In this document: one piece after another, positions 13,215 to 24,745 of the stretch | How positions within the stretch are numbered: the stretch's first letter is position 1 | Layout: each line of letters starts with the position of its first letter | NCBI GenBank assembly: GCA_958510875.1 | Contig: OY294067.1 | Span: 281,747,242 to 281,811,241, forward strand | Source of the DNA: Endomychus coccineus | Lineage: Eukaryota; Arthropoda; Insecta; Coleoptera; Endomychidae | Direction: 5' to 3' | DNA: 64,000 bases | Position numbers and translations under genes: made by a program | The notes under the pieces: generated by a model | What the model saw: the letters and a program-made list of their open reading frames with translations, nothing else | What the model was told of the DNA's origin: nothing | Databases searched by the model: none

Positions 13215-13415
13215 AAAATAATGTAAGATCATATTCAAATAAAATAGCTCAAACTTCGATTTTCACTTAATAAATAAATGTACTAACTACAAATATTACA
13301 AAGTACTTTGTGATATTTTTTGAAGAAGCTACAGTGTTAGCGAAAGTATAGTTACATTTATTTATTAACCTAGTGAAAACCGAAATTTTAATAGTTATTT
13401 TATTTAAGCTTAGAA
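13215..13415. mobile_element. MITE, hairpin type (copy 1)
   Basis: Inverted ends around TTTTCACTTAATAAATAAATGT and complement (20-base limit: central part TTCACTTAATAAATAAATG), with AGCGAAAGTATAG near the right arm. Same family as 29050-29240. It abuts the microexon duplication. Confidence 0.7.
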
Positions 13416-13440
13416 TGGATTTTGCCCTTGCATGCATCAG

Positions 13441-13468
13441 GAAACTCCAAGCGGCAAAGTTATCGCAG
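13441..13468 (+). CDS. Candidate 28-nt microexon, copy 1
   Basis: GAAACTCCAAGCGGCAAAGT plus TATCGCAG, preceded by CATCAG and followed by GTTAGA. Encodes ETPSGKVIA plus one base. It is identical to the second copy 131 bp downstream. Nine codons plus one base means that including both copies would shift the frame. Confidence 0.55.
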
Positions 13469-13571
13469 GTTAGATTGTAAAATGTTTATATATTTTTGGG
13501 AATACTACGTTAATAGGTTATTTGAAAGATTGTGTTTGTGATTGAATGATTTTACTTGCCTTTGTACACAG

Positions 13572-13599
13572 GAAACTCCAAGCGGCAAAGTTATCGCAG
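13572..13599 (+). CDS. Candidate 28-nt microexon, copy 2
   Basis: Identical 28 nt to copy 1, with a better acceptor (TTTGTACACAG) and donor GTTAGT. The surrounding about 100 bp are also duplicated with many differences, while the 28 nt have none. This suggests selection or a very recent conversion. In phase with the 33-nt exon at 19343. Confidence 0.55.
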
Positions 13600-13619
13600 G
13601 TTAGTTTGTTAAATTTTTA

Positions 13620-15290
13620 CATCTTTTTGGGAATACTAGGTTAGTTAGTAATTATTTTTGTACATTTTTTACCGACTATTACATAGTGCCCATTCATTAA
13701 TAATTCTTACTGTAGATTTACAGATTTATTACCAGCTAATCGATACTGTCATTTTATTAATTAGCCATTATATTCACAATAGTGAATATAGAAATACTGA
13801 CCAAATAGTTATTTTACAGCACCAAAATCCCATTTTAACTTATCAAATGTTAAAAATGTACCGAGTCTTTTACAATATTTTACTGACAGTTTGTAATATT
13901 ATAAAATACATAATTAATTAAAGACTGTTCAGTTTATTACGACCCTATCAATAGTGCTGCGTAATCAACATTCTTCTGCCCCGTGTCGAATGGTGAACGC
14001 TCTGGTATCTAAATCACGATATTTTGTGTTGATGCGACAGTAATAATTATTAATATCAATATTAATATATTAATAATAATATATAAATATCATATTAATT
14101 TTAGCTTCTTAGTCAATATTGTCAATTTTCATTCTTTTTGTTTTTTACCATGATTTGTGAACATAATAGTTTTTTTACAGAAAACTCTTCTTTACTTAGA
14201 TTAAAATAATAATATCCGGACATCATAATAAATTATTATCGTGCTTCCAAATTTTCTTTTCACATTTATTTCTAGACTGCGCAAAAAATTGAGACCAATT
14301 ATCTTCTTCACGTAAAGATATGACCATTGGAAAATAGTGTATATCAATAACATACGATTCTTACGAAATTGTATTTCATCAGGGAAAATATTGCGGAAAA
14401 ATATAACCGCAGGACATTTCTCTCCACGTGATTGGTCCTTATGGATGGTTTATCACCTGGCATCACTAAGTCTTATACAGAAAAAATCTGTTGATACATG
14501 AAATATGTGAGTATGTACTTGACTTCCTCATTTTAGAGACTAAAGTGCCACATTACCTCCTTAGAACTAAAATATTATTGTCGCTTATTGGATTAAAACT
14601 CGGGTTAAAGTGACGAAAATCAAAAGAAAGTAGCCAGTTACTTTCTTACATCAATTAAATAAAAAATAATAAAACACAGTAGTACTATTCTAACAAAACA
14701 CGAAAAAGCTACTTTTGATATTTACATTTATAGCAATATTAATATTTTTTACGCCAGAAGAATATTTTTCACACAATATAAATGTCCCCGCAGTACAAAA
14801 AATAGCGTACCTATATACCATGGGACTACAGTGATATACTAATAAGCTTGAGCACTTAGTTTGTTCTTTGGCTCGACTGAACATTTCATGAGGAATTTTG
14901 AATTCGGTAGTGAATAATCGACTTTCATCGAATTTTCCGGATAACGGGCCTAAGCAGGTTTGCTCTGATTATCATTTATACTAAAACATGAATGGAATAT
15001 ATAAATCTAGAGTTCCGGCGTTTGCGTGAAATATGAATAAAATACTTCCTTACTTTAATAACAATATGTTAACAGCTAAAAAGTAAGAATTAATCACTTC
15101 TATCCACTAAAAAAATACTGTTATAGTACTAAGGACCTTTCAGATACTAAGTAGCCAAAATCAGAGTAAACTATATGGTTTATTATAACTATTAACAGCT
15201 GTTTAAAAATAGAATACAAAGAGTTATTATTCTCAATTTCTATAGTAAATGTTAGAAAATTAAATAATAAATATACATTTCCAATCTATC
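13620..15290. other. Stretch without recognised features
   Basis: AT-rich, probably intronic if the microexons belong to one gene. Local run of ATTAATA-type repeats near 14044-14100. Confidence 0.35.
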
Positions 15291-15692
15291 ATAAACCAAC
15301 ACAGATACCACAATACATATAACATGTCAGTATACAGTATACCCCTTTACATAAATTTGCTGCTTGTGGGTCTATGATAGACTAGTCAACATCCATCTAA
15401 ATGATGATAATTTGAAATTAGAATTGGATAGATTTGAAAACATAACGATTGTAATGGCTGTTATGATATCATGAAACCAAAACTAAAGATCTAAAAATAG
15501 TATATCCTCAAGCTATTGACAGTAATTATGCGCGTTTATTGAACGTAGGTTGTATCCATAGATTTCTAAGAGAAACCAGAATAAACAAGTCACTGAAAAC
15601 TTCATTCAATTTATATAAATTCACCAATATCAAAGAGAGGATAGCTTTTTACAAGCCAAGCTGTGATGACTGCCCTGCCATATACGTGTATA

Positions 15693-17951
15693 CAGGGTGT
15701 CCCAATATTGCTGGGACACAGAGCTACCACGTATTCTAGAGGTCAAAATAAGTCGATTGAGCCCAATTTACCTGTATACCAAAATGTACCGTTTGTCCGT
15801 GAGAAGAGTTCAAAGTTTACTAAAAAAAATACATTTTTGTATGTTGTTCCGAAGTGCTTTATACAAATTTAATGAAATTTGGTAAATGTGTATTCTAGAT
15901 GATTAGCTTACTTTTAGTAATCAAAAAAACCCAAAGAAAATCGTAGAGGGGTTGGAACCACCCTCACTCCTTGGCATTTTTTCCCCCATTTTTGTAGGGG
16001 TGGGAATACGGTTTTAAGACTTTTTTATCTGGAAGGCCTACTCATTATCTTCATTTTCTTACTCTTGTAAAAACTCCGTATTTTGCGTAGTTTTCAAGAA
16101 AAAAAATGTTTTCGCAAACACTGATAACCGATTTTCGGGTATAGGTTTAATAAAATTATTAGACACAAATTACACAATACATTTACACAAGACAAACAAT
16201 AATTTTTATAACAAGTGTTCAATGTGACCTCCACCTTCATTAATACAGAGGTCAATTCGACGTAAAAAATTGAAATGCACTCTTCTTAAAACATCGTCAT
16301 TTTCTCGTAGCGCATTTACAGCATTTTGAATTCTATTCCACAGTTGTTCGATGTTATTTATTTGAACCTCGTACACTTGTCTTTTTAATTCTCCCCAGAT
16401 GAAGAAGTCACAAGGGTTTAAATCTGGAGACCGCGGAGGCCATTGAATGGGTGCTTCTTGTCCCCTACCTATCCACCTGCCACCAAATTGTTCACCAAGA
16501 TATTCTCTTACTGCACGTGCAAAATGAGGTGGTGCACCATCATGCATGAAGAACGTATTTCTACGCAAGTTAAGAGGCAAGTCTTCTAATAATTCTGGCA
16601 AATTTTGTTGAAGGAAACGGAGGTAACTATCGCCATTCAGACGATCAGGTAATCGTAACGGTCCGACTATAAATTCGCCAATAATTCCGACCCAGACATT
16701 AATTTTAAATTCACGTTGATAATGTCTACTTTTAATGGCATGTGGATTTTCATCTGCATAAACATGATCGTTGTGTAGGTTTGTCATACCGCGACGTGTA
16801 AAACAAGACTCATCAGTAAACAAGATCTTAGTATGGAATCCGTTGTCGACTACTCTGCGCTCCCGAATAGTTTGTAAAAAACTTAAACGTAATTCGTAGT
16901 CAGGTGGCAACAATTCTTGCACTGGCTGGATGTGAAATGGCCGAATTGATTGATCTCTAATGATTCGACTTACAGTGCTTTTTGGAATTCCAGCTTCTCG
17001 TTGCAATCTTCTAGTACTGGTATTAGGATTGTTATCAATCATTTGAAGAACAGCTTCTTCCGCAATAGGTGTTCGAGCTTGTCGAGGTCTTCCAGCGTTA
17101 ACTCTTACTGGGGTCAACCTCCCCGTTTCTCGAAGACGTCTTTCGATTCGGGCAAAAGTTTTATGGTTTGGAATTCTCCGGTTTGGATACCTCTCTTGAT
17201 ACACGCGAACACTTTCGCGGCAGTTACCTTGACAATATCCAAGAACTAATAACATGTCGGTCTGTTCATTAAAAGGAAAATTCATAATTGTGGGACGTCA
17301 AAGGAACAGCAACAACAGCAATAACAATTAAACAAAAACAGTGATGACAATAAGAAATAATAAAAAAACAAGCAAAAGAGAACAAATAACTGACACATTT
17401 ACTGTTAACAATAAACTATGTTTCCTGTCAAAATCATAACATTTGGTTTTGTCTTTGTGTCCGCGGCCAACTAAATTTTGTATTACAATTTTATTAAACC
17501 TATACCCGAAAATCGGTTATCAGTGTTTGCGAAAACATTTTTTTTCTTGAAAACTACGCAAAATACGGAGTTTTTACAAGAGTAAGAAAATGAAGATAAT
17601 GAGTAGGCCTTCCAGATAAAAAAGTCTTAAAACCGTATTCCCACCCCTACAAAAATGGGGGAAAAAATGCCAAGGGGTGAGGGTGGTTCCAACCCCTCTA
17701 CAATTTTCTTTGGGTTTTTTTGATTACTAAAAGTAAGCTAATCATCTAGAATACACATTTACCAAATTTCATTAAATTTGTATAAAGCACTTCGGAACAA
17801 CATACAAAAATGTATTTTTTTTAGTAAACTTTGAACTCTTCTCACGGACAAACGGTACATTTTGGTATACAGGTAAATTGGGCTCAATCGACTTATTTTG
17901 ACCTCTAGAATACGTGGTAGCTCTGTGTCCCAGCAATATTGGGACACCCTG
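15693..17951 (-). mobile_element. Apparently intact Tc1/mariner-superfamily transposon with 465-bp terminal inverted repeats
   Basis: The left repeat (15693-16157) and right repeat (17487-17951) are each 465 bp and nearly identical: I saw two mismatches, in the CTCACTCC/CTCACCCC and ATCGTAG/ATTGTAG stretches. The ends are CAGGGTGTCCCAATATTGCT, and TA flanks both sides. A full-length transposase lies between the repeats on the minus strand. The very low arm divergence and unbroken gene suggest a recent insertion. Long inverted repeats of this size are unusual for classical mariner but are known in some Tc1-like groups. Confidence 0.93.
16206..17285 (-). CDS. Tc1/mariner-superfamily transposase, 359 aa
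   Basis: DDE transposase that would cut and paste the surrounding element in the nucleus. Residues about 8-60 form a DUF4817-type helix-turn-helix (YPNRRIPNHKTFARIERRL). A second helix-turn-helix follows (TSTRRLQREAGIPKSTVSRI). The catalytic blocks are FTDESCF, HDGAPPHFA and RSPDLNPCDFF. From the second catalytic Asp to the Asp of PCDFF I count 43 intervening residues, so it is outside DD34D mariner and DD34E Tc1; it is nearest to the long-spacing insect groups loosely annotated as Tc3-like. ATG follows the right repeat directly and the stop lies just inside the left repeat. No internal stop or frameshift. Confidence 0.93.
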   Translation of the reverse strand: MNFPFNEQTDMLLVLGYCQGNCRESVRVYQERYPNRRIPNHKTFARIERRLRETGRLTPVRVNAGRPRQARTPIAEEAVLQMIDNNPNTSTRRLQREAGIPKSTVSRIIRDQSIRPFHIQPVQELLPPDYELRLSFLQTIRERRVVDNGFHTKILFTDESCFTRRGMTNLHNDHVYADENPHAIKSRHYQREFKINVWVGIIGEFIVGPLRLPDRLNGDSYLRFLQQNLPELLEDLPLNLRRNTFFMHDGAPPHFARAVREYLGEQFGGRWIGRGQEAPIQWPPRSPDLNPCDFFIWGELKRQVYEVQINNIEQLWNRIQNAVNALRENDDVLRRVHFNFLRRIDLCINEGGGHIEHLL

Positions 17952-18539
17952 TATAGACCAGACATGACGCAGTTTTAGTGTACACTTAAGGCATTACATA
18001 CTACACAGATAAGATAAATTGTATTTGAGTATATCAGAACCAGCATCAACTTATTAGAAACATATTAAAGAGAACAGTAAAGTGTTTTTGAATGATCCAA
18101 TAGATATTTCTAATTCACTAATAATTAATTATTTATTTATATATAGAAATGAAATTTTTAATATTTAAGATATTATGTATACCAGTATATAAACTATAAC
18201 TAATTTTCCACACATATAGTCTCCTTTGGTTTTTTGAATAAATATGTTGATATACTATATGCGAATATTTCGTAATTCTAGTTCTTCTGAAATTGACAGT
18301 TGGATAAATAGTTCATACAAAACTGCATAAATTTAAAATGTTCAAAATGTCAGAATAGTCTTCATAGTCTTTGTTTAAATGTACATGACCTTCGAACTAG
18401 GAACTGTAACAAAAATCTGAAGACCTTTGAATAAGACCAAGTAATTTAATTTATTAACAATATTATCCTTGCGTGTCGTCAGTTGTTACTTGGGTGTCTT
18501 TGTCTAATAATACTCCAAGATCTCAAAACTATCGGCCAC

Positions 18540-18960
18540 TGACACAATATATAATAAATAAATAACAAAAGACAATGGACTTCTACATGATCCCTGGGCA
18601 ACCCCAGTAATTTCTGATGACACGGAAACAGTATATTTGACATATTGAACCCTATATGTCTGATAAGGTTAGCTCATAAGGTTACCATTAAAGCGCAGAG
18701 AGTTTTGCAATCAGAAGATCGTCTCTATCAAATGCTTTCGAAAAGTCAACCTGGTAGCATTCTTATAGTATTGATAATTCAGCAAATTTGTGTTCCAAAT
18801 AAGGCCATGCTGGTTTTATTAATCTGTTCTTAGTGTCATGAGTAAATAGTTCCAGTTTCAAGGAATGGAGCAAAGAACAAAAATAAGGTAATATTCTCAA
18901 TGATAGAGAGATATTAAAAATTGTTTGAAGGAGCTTCGTCAGTGTAAATAATCATTTTCC
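18540..18960 (-). mobile_element. Non-LTR reverse transcriptase relic
   Basis: The minus strand reads VDFSKAFDRDDLLIAKL, the polymerase motif A block, then a degenerate SSEITGVAQG segment corresponding to the SGVPQG block. Stops and frameshifts throughout. Confidence 0.7.
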
Positions 18961-19342
18961 AATGAAACGTAGAGGCTACCATTAGTTGGTCAATTATTTC
19001 TGTAATTGCAATGTAGGTAATAATAGCAAATATGAAAATACTTTCAGTTTTTCAAATCTTAGTTGTATGCAGCTAATAATATTTCTGATGATGCTACTGT
19101 GGGGTGAAATAATTGTTATTAAAGTTTGAGTTTGAATTTATTCGTATTTTTAATTTAATTCAACGAAGTATATTATTATATTTAGGTAGGTATGACAATT
19201 CATCTAATAGTGTAGCATTTAGCACCATAATGCGAAATTCGCCTCTTCTAATCTTCCTCAATTGTTTGTTAATATTATTAAGGAATGCATAAATCGGATC
19301 GACTTACGCAAGTTAATATTGAAGTTTAACATTTGTTTATAG

Positions 19343-19375
19343 CTGGAGCAGTTGCACCTTTCAATCAAACTGGTG
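19343..19375 (+). CDS. Candidate 33-nt microexon of an unidentified gene
   Basis: Preceded by TTTGTTTATAG and followed by GTAAGT. If joined after the 28-nt exon at 13.4/13.6 kb, the split codon and frame work: ...KVIA then AGAVAPFNQTG. Its length (11 codons) preserves frame. The gene cannot be named from these few residues. Confidence 0.55.
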
Positions 19376-19831
19376 GTAAGTTGCTAGTCTAGTCAAGTCG
19401 AGTCGAAAGCGGCATGGAAAACTACCAGAAGTCTGAAAGATATCGTATTTGCCTCGAGTAATGTAATATGATTCATTTCATACAGCGTTACATCAGCAAT
19501 TATTGTACTTACTTCATAAAACAATTATACGGGGTGATTACGATAAATTGACGCTATAATAGTCATTGCTATGCTATTTGAATTCGTATTGTATCGATAG
19601 TAAATTCGCAACGTTAATAACATACCTAATAATTTCATCAAATATTATGATAATTATAACTTTTAGTTACGAACATTCAATCTGTGTTCTGTGACGATAT
19701 AATGTAGGAAAATAAAATCTGCCAAAGATAATGACTCTACTGATTATGAAGCTTCCAAAAACAACTGAATGCTTTCTCATCTAGAGCCCCTATACCACCC
19801 AATGAAGCCAGAGGAACGAGACAGAGACATA

Positions 19832-20108
19832 GTCTAGGAGCCAGAGCGATATTGATGGTCTGAACATTAACCCGATGGCACTTTGGTTTATCGTTAGAGG
19901 ACGGTTCAATGATCAATTCATCTCACAGACCGAATTTTCCCCGGCTGCTAGATCTCGAGATACAGCATCCGCATTTTTTTTTGGACTGGAGGTTAACCCT
20001 TTCCAATTTGCGGTCACTTGAGAAGCATGCCATTCTTATACACTTCCACCATGTGTCATCATTTTTTATCGTGTCCGTTTATCATCAATATCGCTCTGGC
20101 TCCTAGAC
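19832..20108. mobile_element. 277-bp MITE with TA target duplication
   Basis: Inverted ends GTCTAGGAGCCAGAGCGATA(TTGATG) are perfect over 26 bp, flanked by TA on both sides (19830-19831 and 20109-20110). This fits mobilisation by a Tc1/mariner-type transposase. Confidence 0.8.
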
Positions 20109-20114
20109 TAATAA

Positions 20115-21460
20115 CAGATTGACGCAGTTAATGGAGATCTCGCAACGATTTTGGAATGGGGATTAGTGCAGTCTGCCTACGGATTTGGACCCTCAAGTGG
20201 AGATACAACAACTGGCACCTCGGGGGCCCATAGTAAATAGAGCCCAAAGTTGGCTAAAAACGGTTTTCTCCATTTTACTCTGTCATGGTGCCATAAAATG
20301 AAAAAAGTTTCATACAAAAATTGTAGAATCGATCTGTGTGAATCCGATGTCAAAAAATTCGAAAATAAATTATTTATTTGCAAAAAAACATTAAGAATCG
20401 CGTTTTTTTGAAACGCTCATATCTTCGTGAAAACAAATCATTTTTTCACGAAACTTAGTGAAAGTGTAGCTTTCTACTAACTAAAAAAGATTGTTTTCAA
20501 AAAATTTGAAAATATTATAAATTTTCTGCAAAAATTGATTTTTTCGAGAAAAATCTTGTTTTTTTAAATCTCAATAGCTTATACACGATTTCATGTTTAT
20601 TGAGCTCAAAATTTTCTTGAAATGTTGTACTAATTTTTATTTATTGCGCGCAGCAACAAAAAAATCGATAAAAATTAAATTAAAAGATAGCGAAACTAGA
20701 TTTTTTTCAAAAGAAAAATTATCTCGGCTCCAAAGGGTCGTAGATGAAACATTTTTTTCTGTAAATGTATAAAAAATACCAGCTATTCAATGCTGCTAAC
20801 AAAAAGAAAAAAAATAGATGTTACTCATTAAAATTATCTAATTTATTAAATTTGTTATTAATTACTGTAATGTTTTTAATAATTTTAATTCTAGGTATTT
20901 TCCATAAATGGAAGCAAGGAGCTTCAAACAACACTATATTTATACATAAAAACATATCATTTACTTAAATTTAAATTTAATAAAATAAAATCCAAATAAT
21001 AATTTAAATTATATAAATAAAAAGTTATTAATATTATTGGAAAATATAGGATATTTCAAATGACTGGGTCTAATGAATAATTCATCACTAAATTTGCTAT
21101 ACTGGGAGAGGCAGGATTACTCATACCTGTACCATCTAGCTACTTGCAAGCTCGAGCAAGTCATTATTTTCAGAATTCATTTATAATTTCTAGGACTAAT
21201 TACTCCTTAGGAATACTTGGGAAGAGTGAAACAACATCTAGAGATATCAGCACAAAATCATTTGGTAACACATTATCTTTAATTATTTCAACTGTTTTAA
21301 AGTTTTGTTACTTTATATTTGAAGTCAGGATATAAGTTGTGCAATATTTGATTCATGTACCTGGCGAACGAGTAAGAAGGTGCCCCTACACGTAGAAAGT
21401 AGTTTACCCTCAGTTAGAGATAAATACGAATTTATTATTAATTATCTCCGGCTGAGGGTA
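20115..21460. other. Stretch without recognised genes
   Basis: Mostly very AT-rich, with many poly-A/T runs between 20380 and 20760. A hairpin made by TACCCTCAG...AGATAA and TTATCT...CTGAGGGTA lies near 21412-21473, just before the copy B repeat. Confidence 0.4.
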
Positions 21461-21464
21461 ACCC

Positions 21465-21625
21465 ATTGTTCGCATTATTAACCCCAAATAGTACTTAAAC
21501 AGGTAAATTTTGTTTTCTAGTTTAGGTTACTGTAATGCTGGTTATTAGAATTTTAATGGTATTTTTAGTGCCTAAGGGTGATTATTTCGCATTTATTAGA
21601 ATTTGCTCATGCTTAATTATATCTA
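21465..21625. repeat. Penelope-like terminal repeat, family 2, copy B
   Basis: Diverged copy of the 8340-8520 repeat: TTAAACAGGTA, then TTTTAATGGTATTTTTAGTG and CTAAGGGTGATTATTTC. Ribozyme-like core not preserved. Confidence 0.45.
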
Positions 21626-22894
21626 GGCTCTTGAGCCCTTCTACTAACTCGATGCTAAAAGCACAGAATACGATACGCTTATGAGTTGCACAGTTGCAGA
21701 CCTGTCCGAGTTATATTATATAGGTAGAGTGAATACGAAAAAGATCTGCTGTCGATTTGTTTGCAACAGTTTGATTTTGATTGTCAAATGTTTATATTGT
21801 ATGACACGAAATGAAACAAACAATTCTTAGAAGAATTGATAGATAATATTGTAAAGATCGTCTTTTTCAAACTGAGCAAGGTGATTTATATGTGAAAAAT
21901 ATCGCCCCCTTGTTTGCTGAAAATGTTCCTTGTTTGATGCCAGCACGGATACGCTCATTTGAATAAATTGCTGCCATTTTATTTAATGATCAGTACGTAA
22001 AAAAATAGGGAGGCCAAGTATGAGCGTGTATAGACTCAGAACTATTCAAGCTGATCTTCACAGGTATGCCGGTGAGGCCGCTTGTGTATCTGTAGCCCAC
22101 TTTAGACCTAAAACAAAAATATGTACGTTGATATATTGCCAACACATTCTTACTTAAATTCTTATGACGTGAGGTTCAGAACTAATATCAAAAAAAATGT
22201 AGTATAGTCATGCTACATAAATAATGACAGATAGAATCAAGAGCTACTACATGTTATTGAAGATGCCTAAATTAAGATTTTTCGAACGGAATTTGAGATG
22301 AATGCAGTGCTCAATAATATAATAAAAATTTTCTGGTACAGCAGCAGCAGAGTGAATTTGGAAAAAGGAAACAGTTGACGGTTAAGATTTTTAAAATTAT
22401 TTAGTAACTTACTGTCGAACTCTTTCAGGAAGAATTACATTCACCTAACATACATGTAACATGTTCGACTCTAGTTTCAAGGACGGTGTGGCTTTTGAAC
22501 GCAATATCCGTTGAAATTCGTTTTATGAGCAATAAAGTTAAGATTGTAATAACATTTTTCTATCGACCATATCAGTGTTAGTTACTTTGCTACTAATCTC
22601 TCAAATGTTTTTTGTAAGCATACACGATTTTCATTAAACGCTCAATATCGAAACTAAACTAACGTAACGATAAATTGTATATTCTTTAGTTTGTTGGTTC
22701 AGTATAAATCATATTCATGATATAGAATTTCACTAATTCCAACATCATTGTGGCTACATTTTTATATTTAATAGAGGGTTCGTCAGTGAAGCGGGAAAAT
22801 TTAAAAATTCTGTTATTCATTTGACGTCTGGGTGAGGGCGCTGAAGCTGATGATAAATTGTCAGTCATTTAACGCTATTTAGTAAACATTTAAA

Positions 22895-23815
22895 CATGGA
22901 ACAGTGATCAGGTGCTCCTCAAGCTTTCTGTGTTACATCGTTTTATAAAAATGATGACTCCACGACAACTGTGAGAAGGTTATTTCGCAATCAGTTCACT
23001 ATTCCTCGTCATGGGCGGGTACAATGTAATTAATTGGTGGGTACTTTAAATTTAAAACATAAAGGAGCAGCGAGAAGTGTTAGAACACGAGAAAAAATTT
23101 AAGAGCTCGAACTGCCATAACACGTAGTTCAAAACGTTCTGCGATTAAACATGCATTAGCATTGAATATCAGTGAGCATTCGATACGTCGAATCTTACAT
23201 AAGAACTTGAGTTTTCACCCCGATAAAATTCAAATTGTCCAATAATTGAAAGAAGCTGATTTGGTTACTCGCATGAATTTTTGTCAAGAAATGTTGCATC
23301 GTATGAATAGGGAAGAAATCTTAATCCACCATATGTTTATGTCAGATGAAGCCCATTTTCATTTTAATGGCTATGTAGATAAACAGAATAGCCTATACTG
23401 GAGCGCTGAAAACCCTCTTCAGTTACATGAGAAACCCTTAAATAGTCCTAAGGTGACAGTATGGTGTGCGCTTTCATCATCTGTCCTTATTGGGGCATTC
23501 CTTTTTGAAGACGATTGAGGAAATGCTAGAACCGTTGCTGCAGTTCATTACAGAAACATGGTAACAACATTTTTGGGGCAAGAACTGGTTCCATTTGCAG
23601 AGATTACGTAGTTCCAGCAAGACGTTGCTATTGCTTATGTCTGTTGCTGCTTTAAGGGAACCATAACCAAAAATGTAGACATTGCTTGGCCGGCTAGATC
23701 GCCTAATTTTTCCGCATGCGACTTTTTCTTTCGGGGTTGGCTCAAGAGCAAGGTGTACGTTGAGCGACCGGAAACGTTAGCGGAACTAACAAGTCTAACT
23801 CAACAGAAAACTGAA
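22895..23815 (+). mobile_element. Tc1/mariner-superfamily transposase relic (Tc3-like, second family)
   Basis: Broken plus-strand frames give an N-terminal helix-turn-helix (AFCVTSFYKNDDSTTTVRRL) and an open stretch 23246-23518 with the first-aspartate block (FMSDEAHFHFNGYVDKQNS) followed by SPKVTVWCALSS. A third-aspartate block (WPARSPNFSACDFFF) lies near 23690. The second-aspartate block is not recognisable. No terminal repeats identified. Confidence 0.8.
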
Positions 23816-23848
23816 AAAACAATGTTAAATAAAAACTTATGTAGAATT

Positions 23849-24745
23849 CCCGTCTTCTGATGGTGCTCGTGAGACCGAAACGTGCAGAAATACGAAAATA
23901 ATAAGCATGTATCTATATTTATATATAATTCATCCCTGGGTCAAAAATCATTATTAACTTAAGAATTATATATATTATATGTATATATGGGTATATATAA
24001 ATTCTCGGGAAATAGGTCACATTAAGGTAGTTGTCGTGAAAAACGCGTACAGTCAGAAAATTCTGAATTTTTGTATATTTAATAAGGATATGATAATACA
24101 AGTACTATTAAAATTTGAAGTCAATTGACCGTTTCTAACTCAAGATACACTTAATTAAAAATCGGTCCATTAACATGGAGAGTATAGGCACTACATAGAG
24201 TTTGTACCAGTTTATCAGTTTTTATAAGAAACTGACTGTCAGAAATTTTTTAAAAACTAACAGTCACTTAATGTTTGTATTCTGAATTAAAAAAAAAAAA
24301 AAATGAAATATTGACCGTCTCATTGTCAAGAAATATTAATTTCAAGTTCAACAATTTATGAGAAAGTATTGGTGTATACATGCATATGAGTACTGTGTGG
24401 GTTACGTCTCCATGGGTACAGTCTTACACAAAAATTATAGCACATTCTGCTACAAGCTCGTGTGCTCTCTGACCGCGCGCATGATACAAGACTTTCTTAC
24501 AATATTGTACCACGACAACTACCTTAACACTTATGCTTTATATTTTCTCGTCTTTACGTACGTTTCGGTCTCATGACCATCATCAGAAGACTTATTATGT
24601 CTAAAACTGGATTACTTAAAACTAATTGTTTCAACAAAGCGTCCTTATCGCACCATGAAACGTACGTAAAGACGAGAAAATATAAAGCATATAAGTGTTA
24701 ATATGACCTATTTCCCTAGAATTTATATATATTTCATACCTGGGT
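23849..24745. mobile_element. Penelope-like terminal fragments in inverted arrangement, with hammerhead motifs
   Basis: Three copies of the terminal sequence are present. A degenerate plus-strand copy lies at 23849-24010 (CTGATGG core, GAGACCGAAAC). An intact minus-strand copy lies at 24500-24640, and a plus-strand half copy at 24652-24745 begins at GAAACGTACGTAAAGACGAG. All continue into GAGAAAATATAAAGC and end near a CTGGGTCA motif. No reverse transcriptase is present between them. Confidence 0.7.
24550..24591 (-). ncRNA. Hammerhead ribozyme, type I, complete-looking
   Basis: On the minus strand: stem I strands GTCTT and AAGAC (perfect 5 bp), core CTGATGA (24580-24586), stem II GGTC/GACC with loop ATGA, GAAA (24563-24566). 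Stem III is ACG/CGT with a two-base loop, and the predicted cleavage site follows the next A, between 24555 and 24554. The very short, palindromic stem III is like the minimal hammerheads of Penelope-like elements, which tend to work as dimers. Activity not shown. Confidence 0.75.

Larger units (their letters stand above)
15300..18110 (+). mobile_element. Penelope-like fragment, split by the DNA transposon
   Basis: Immediately left of the transposon the plus strand reads FYKPSCDDCPAIYV, matching the YxxxCxxCxxxYVGQT start of the Penelope GIY-YIG domain. To the right of the transposon (17954 on) the continuation is degenerate. The DNA element inserted at a TA just after the GIY start. The rest of the Penelope-like element is not readable. 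Confidence 0.5.

Noticed and set aside
16950..17249. Plus-strand 99-aa frame
   Set aside because: Antisense shadow of the intact transposase.
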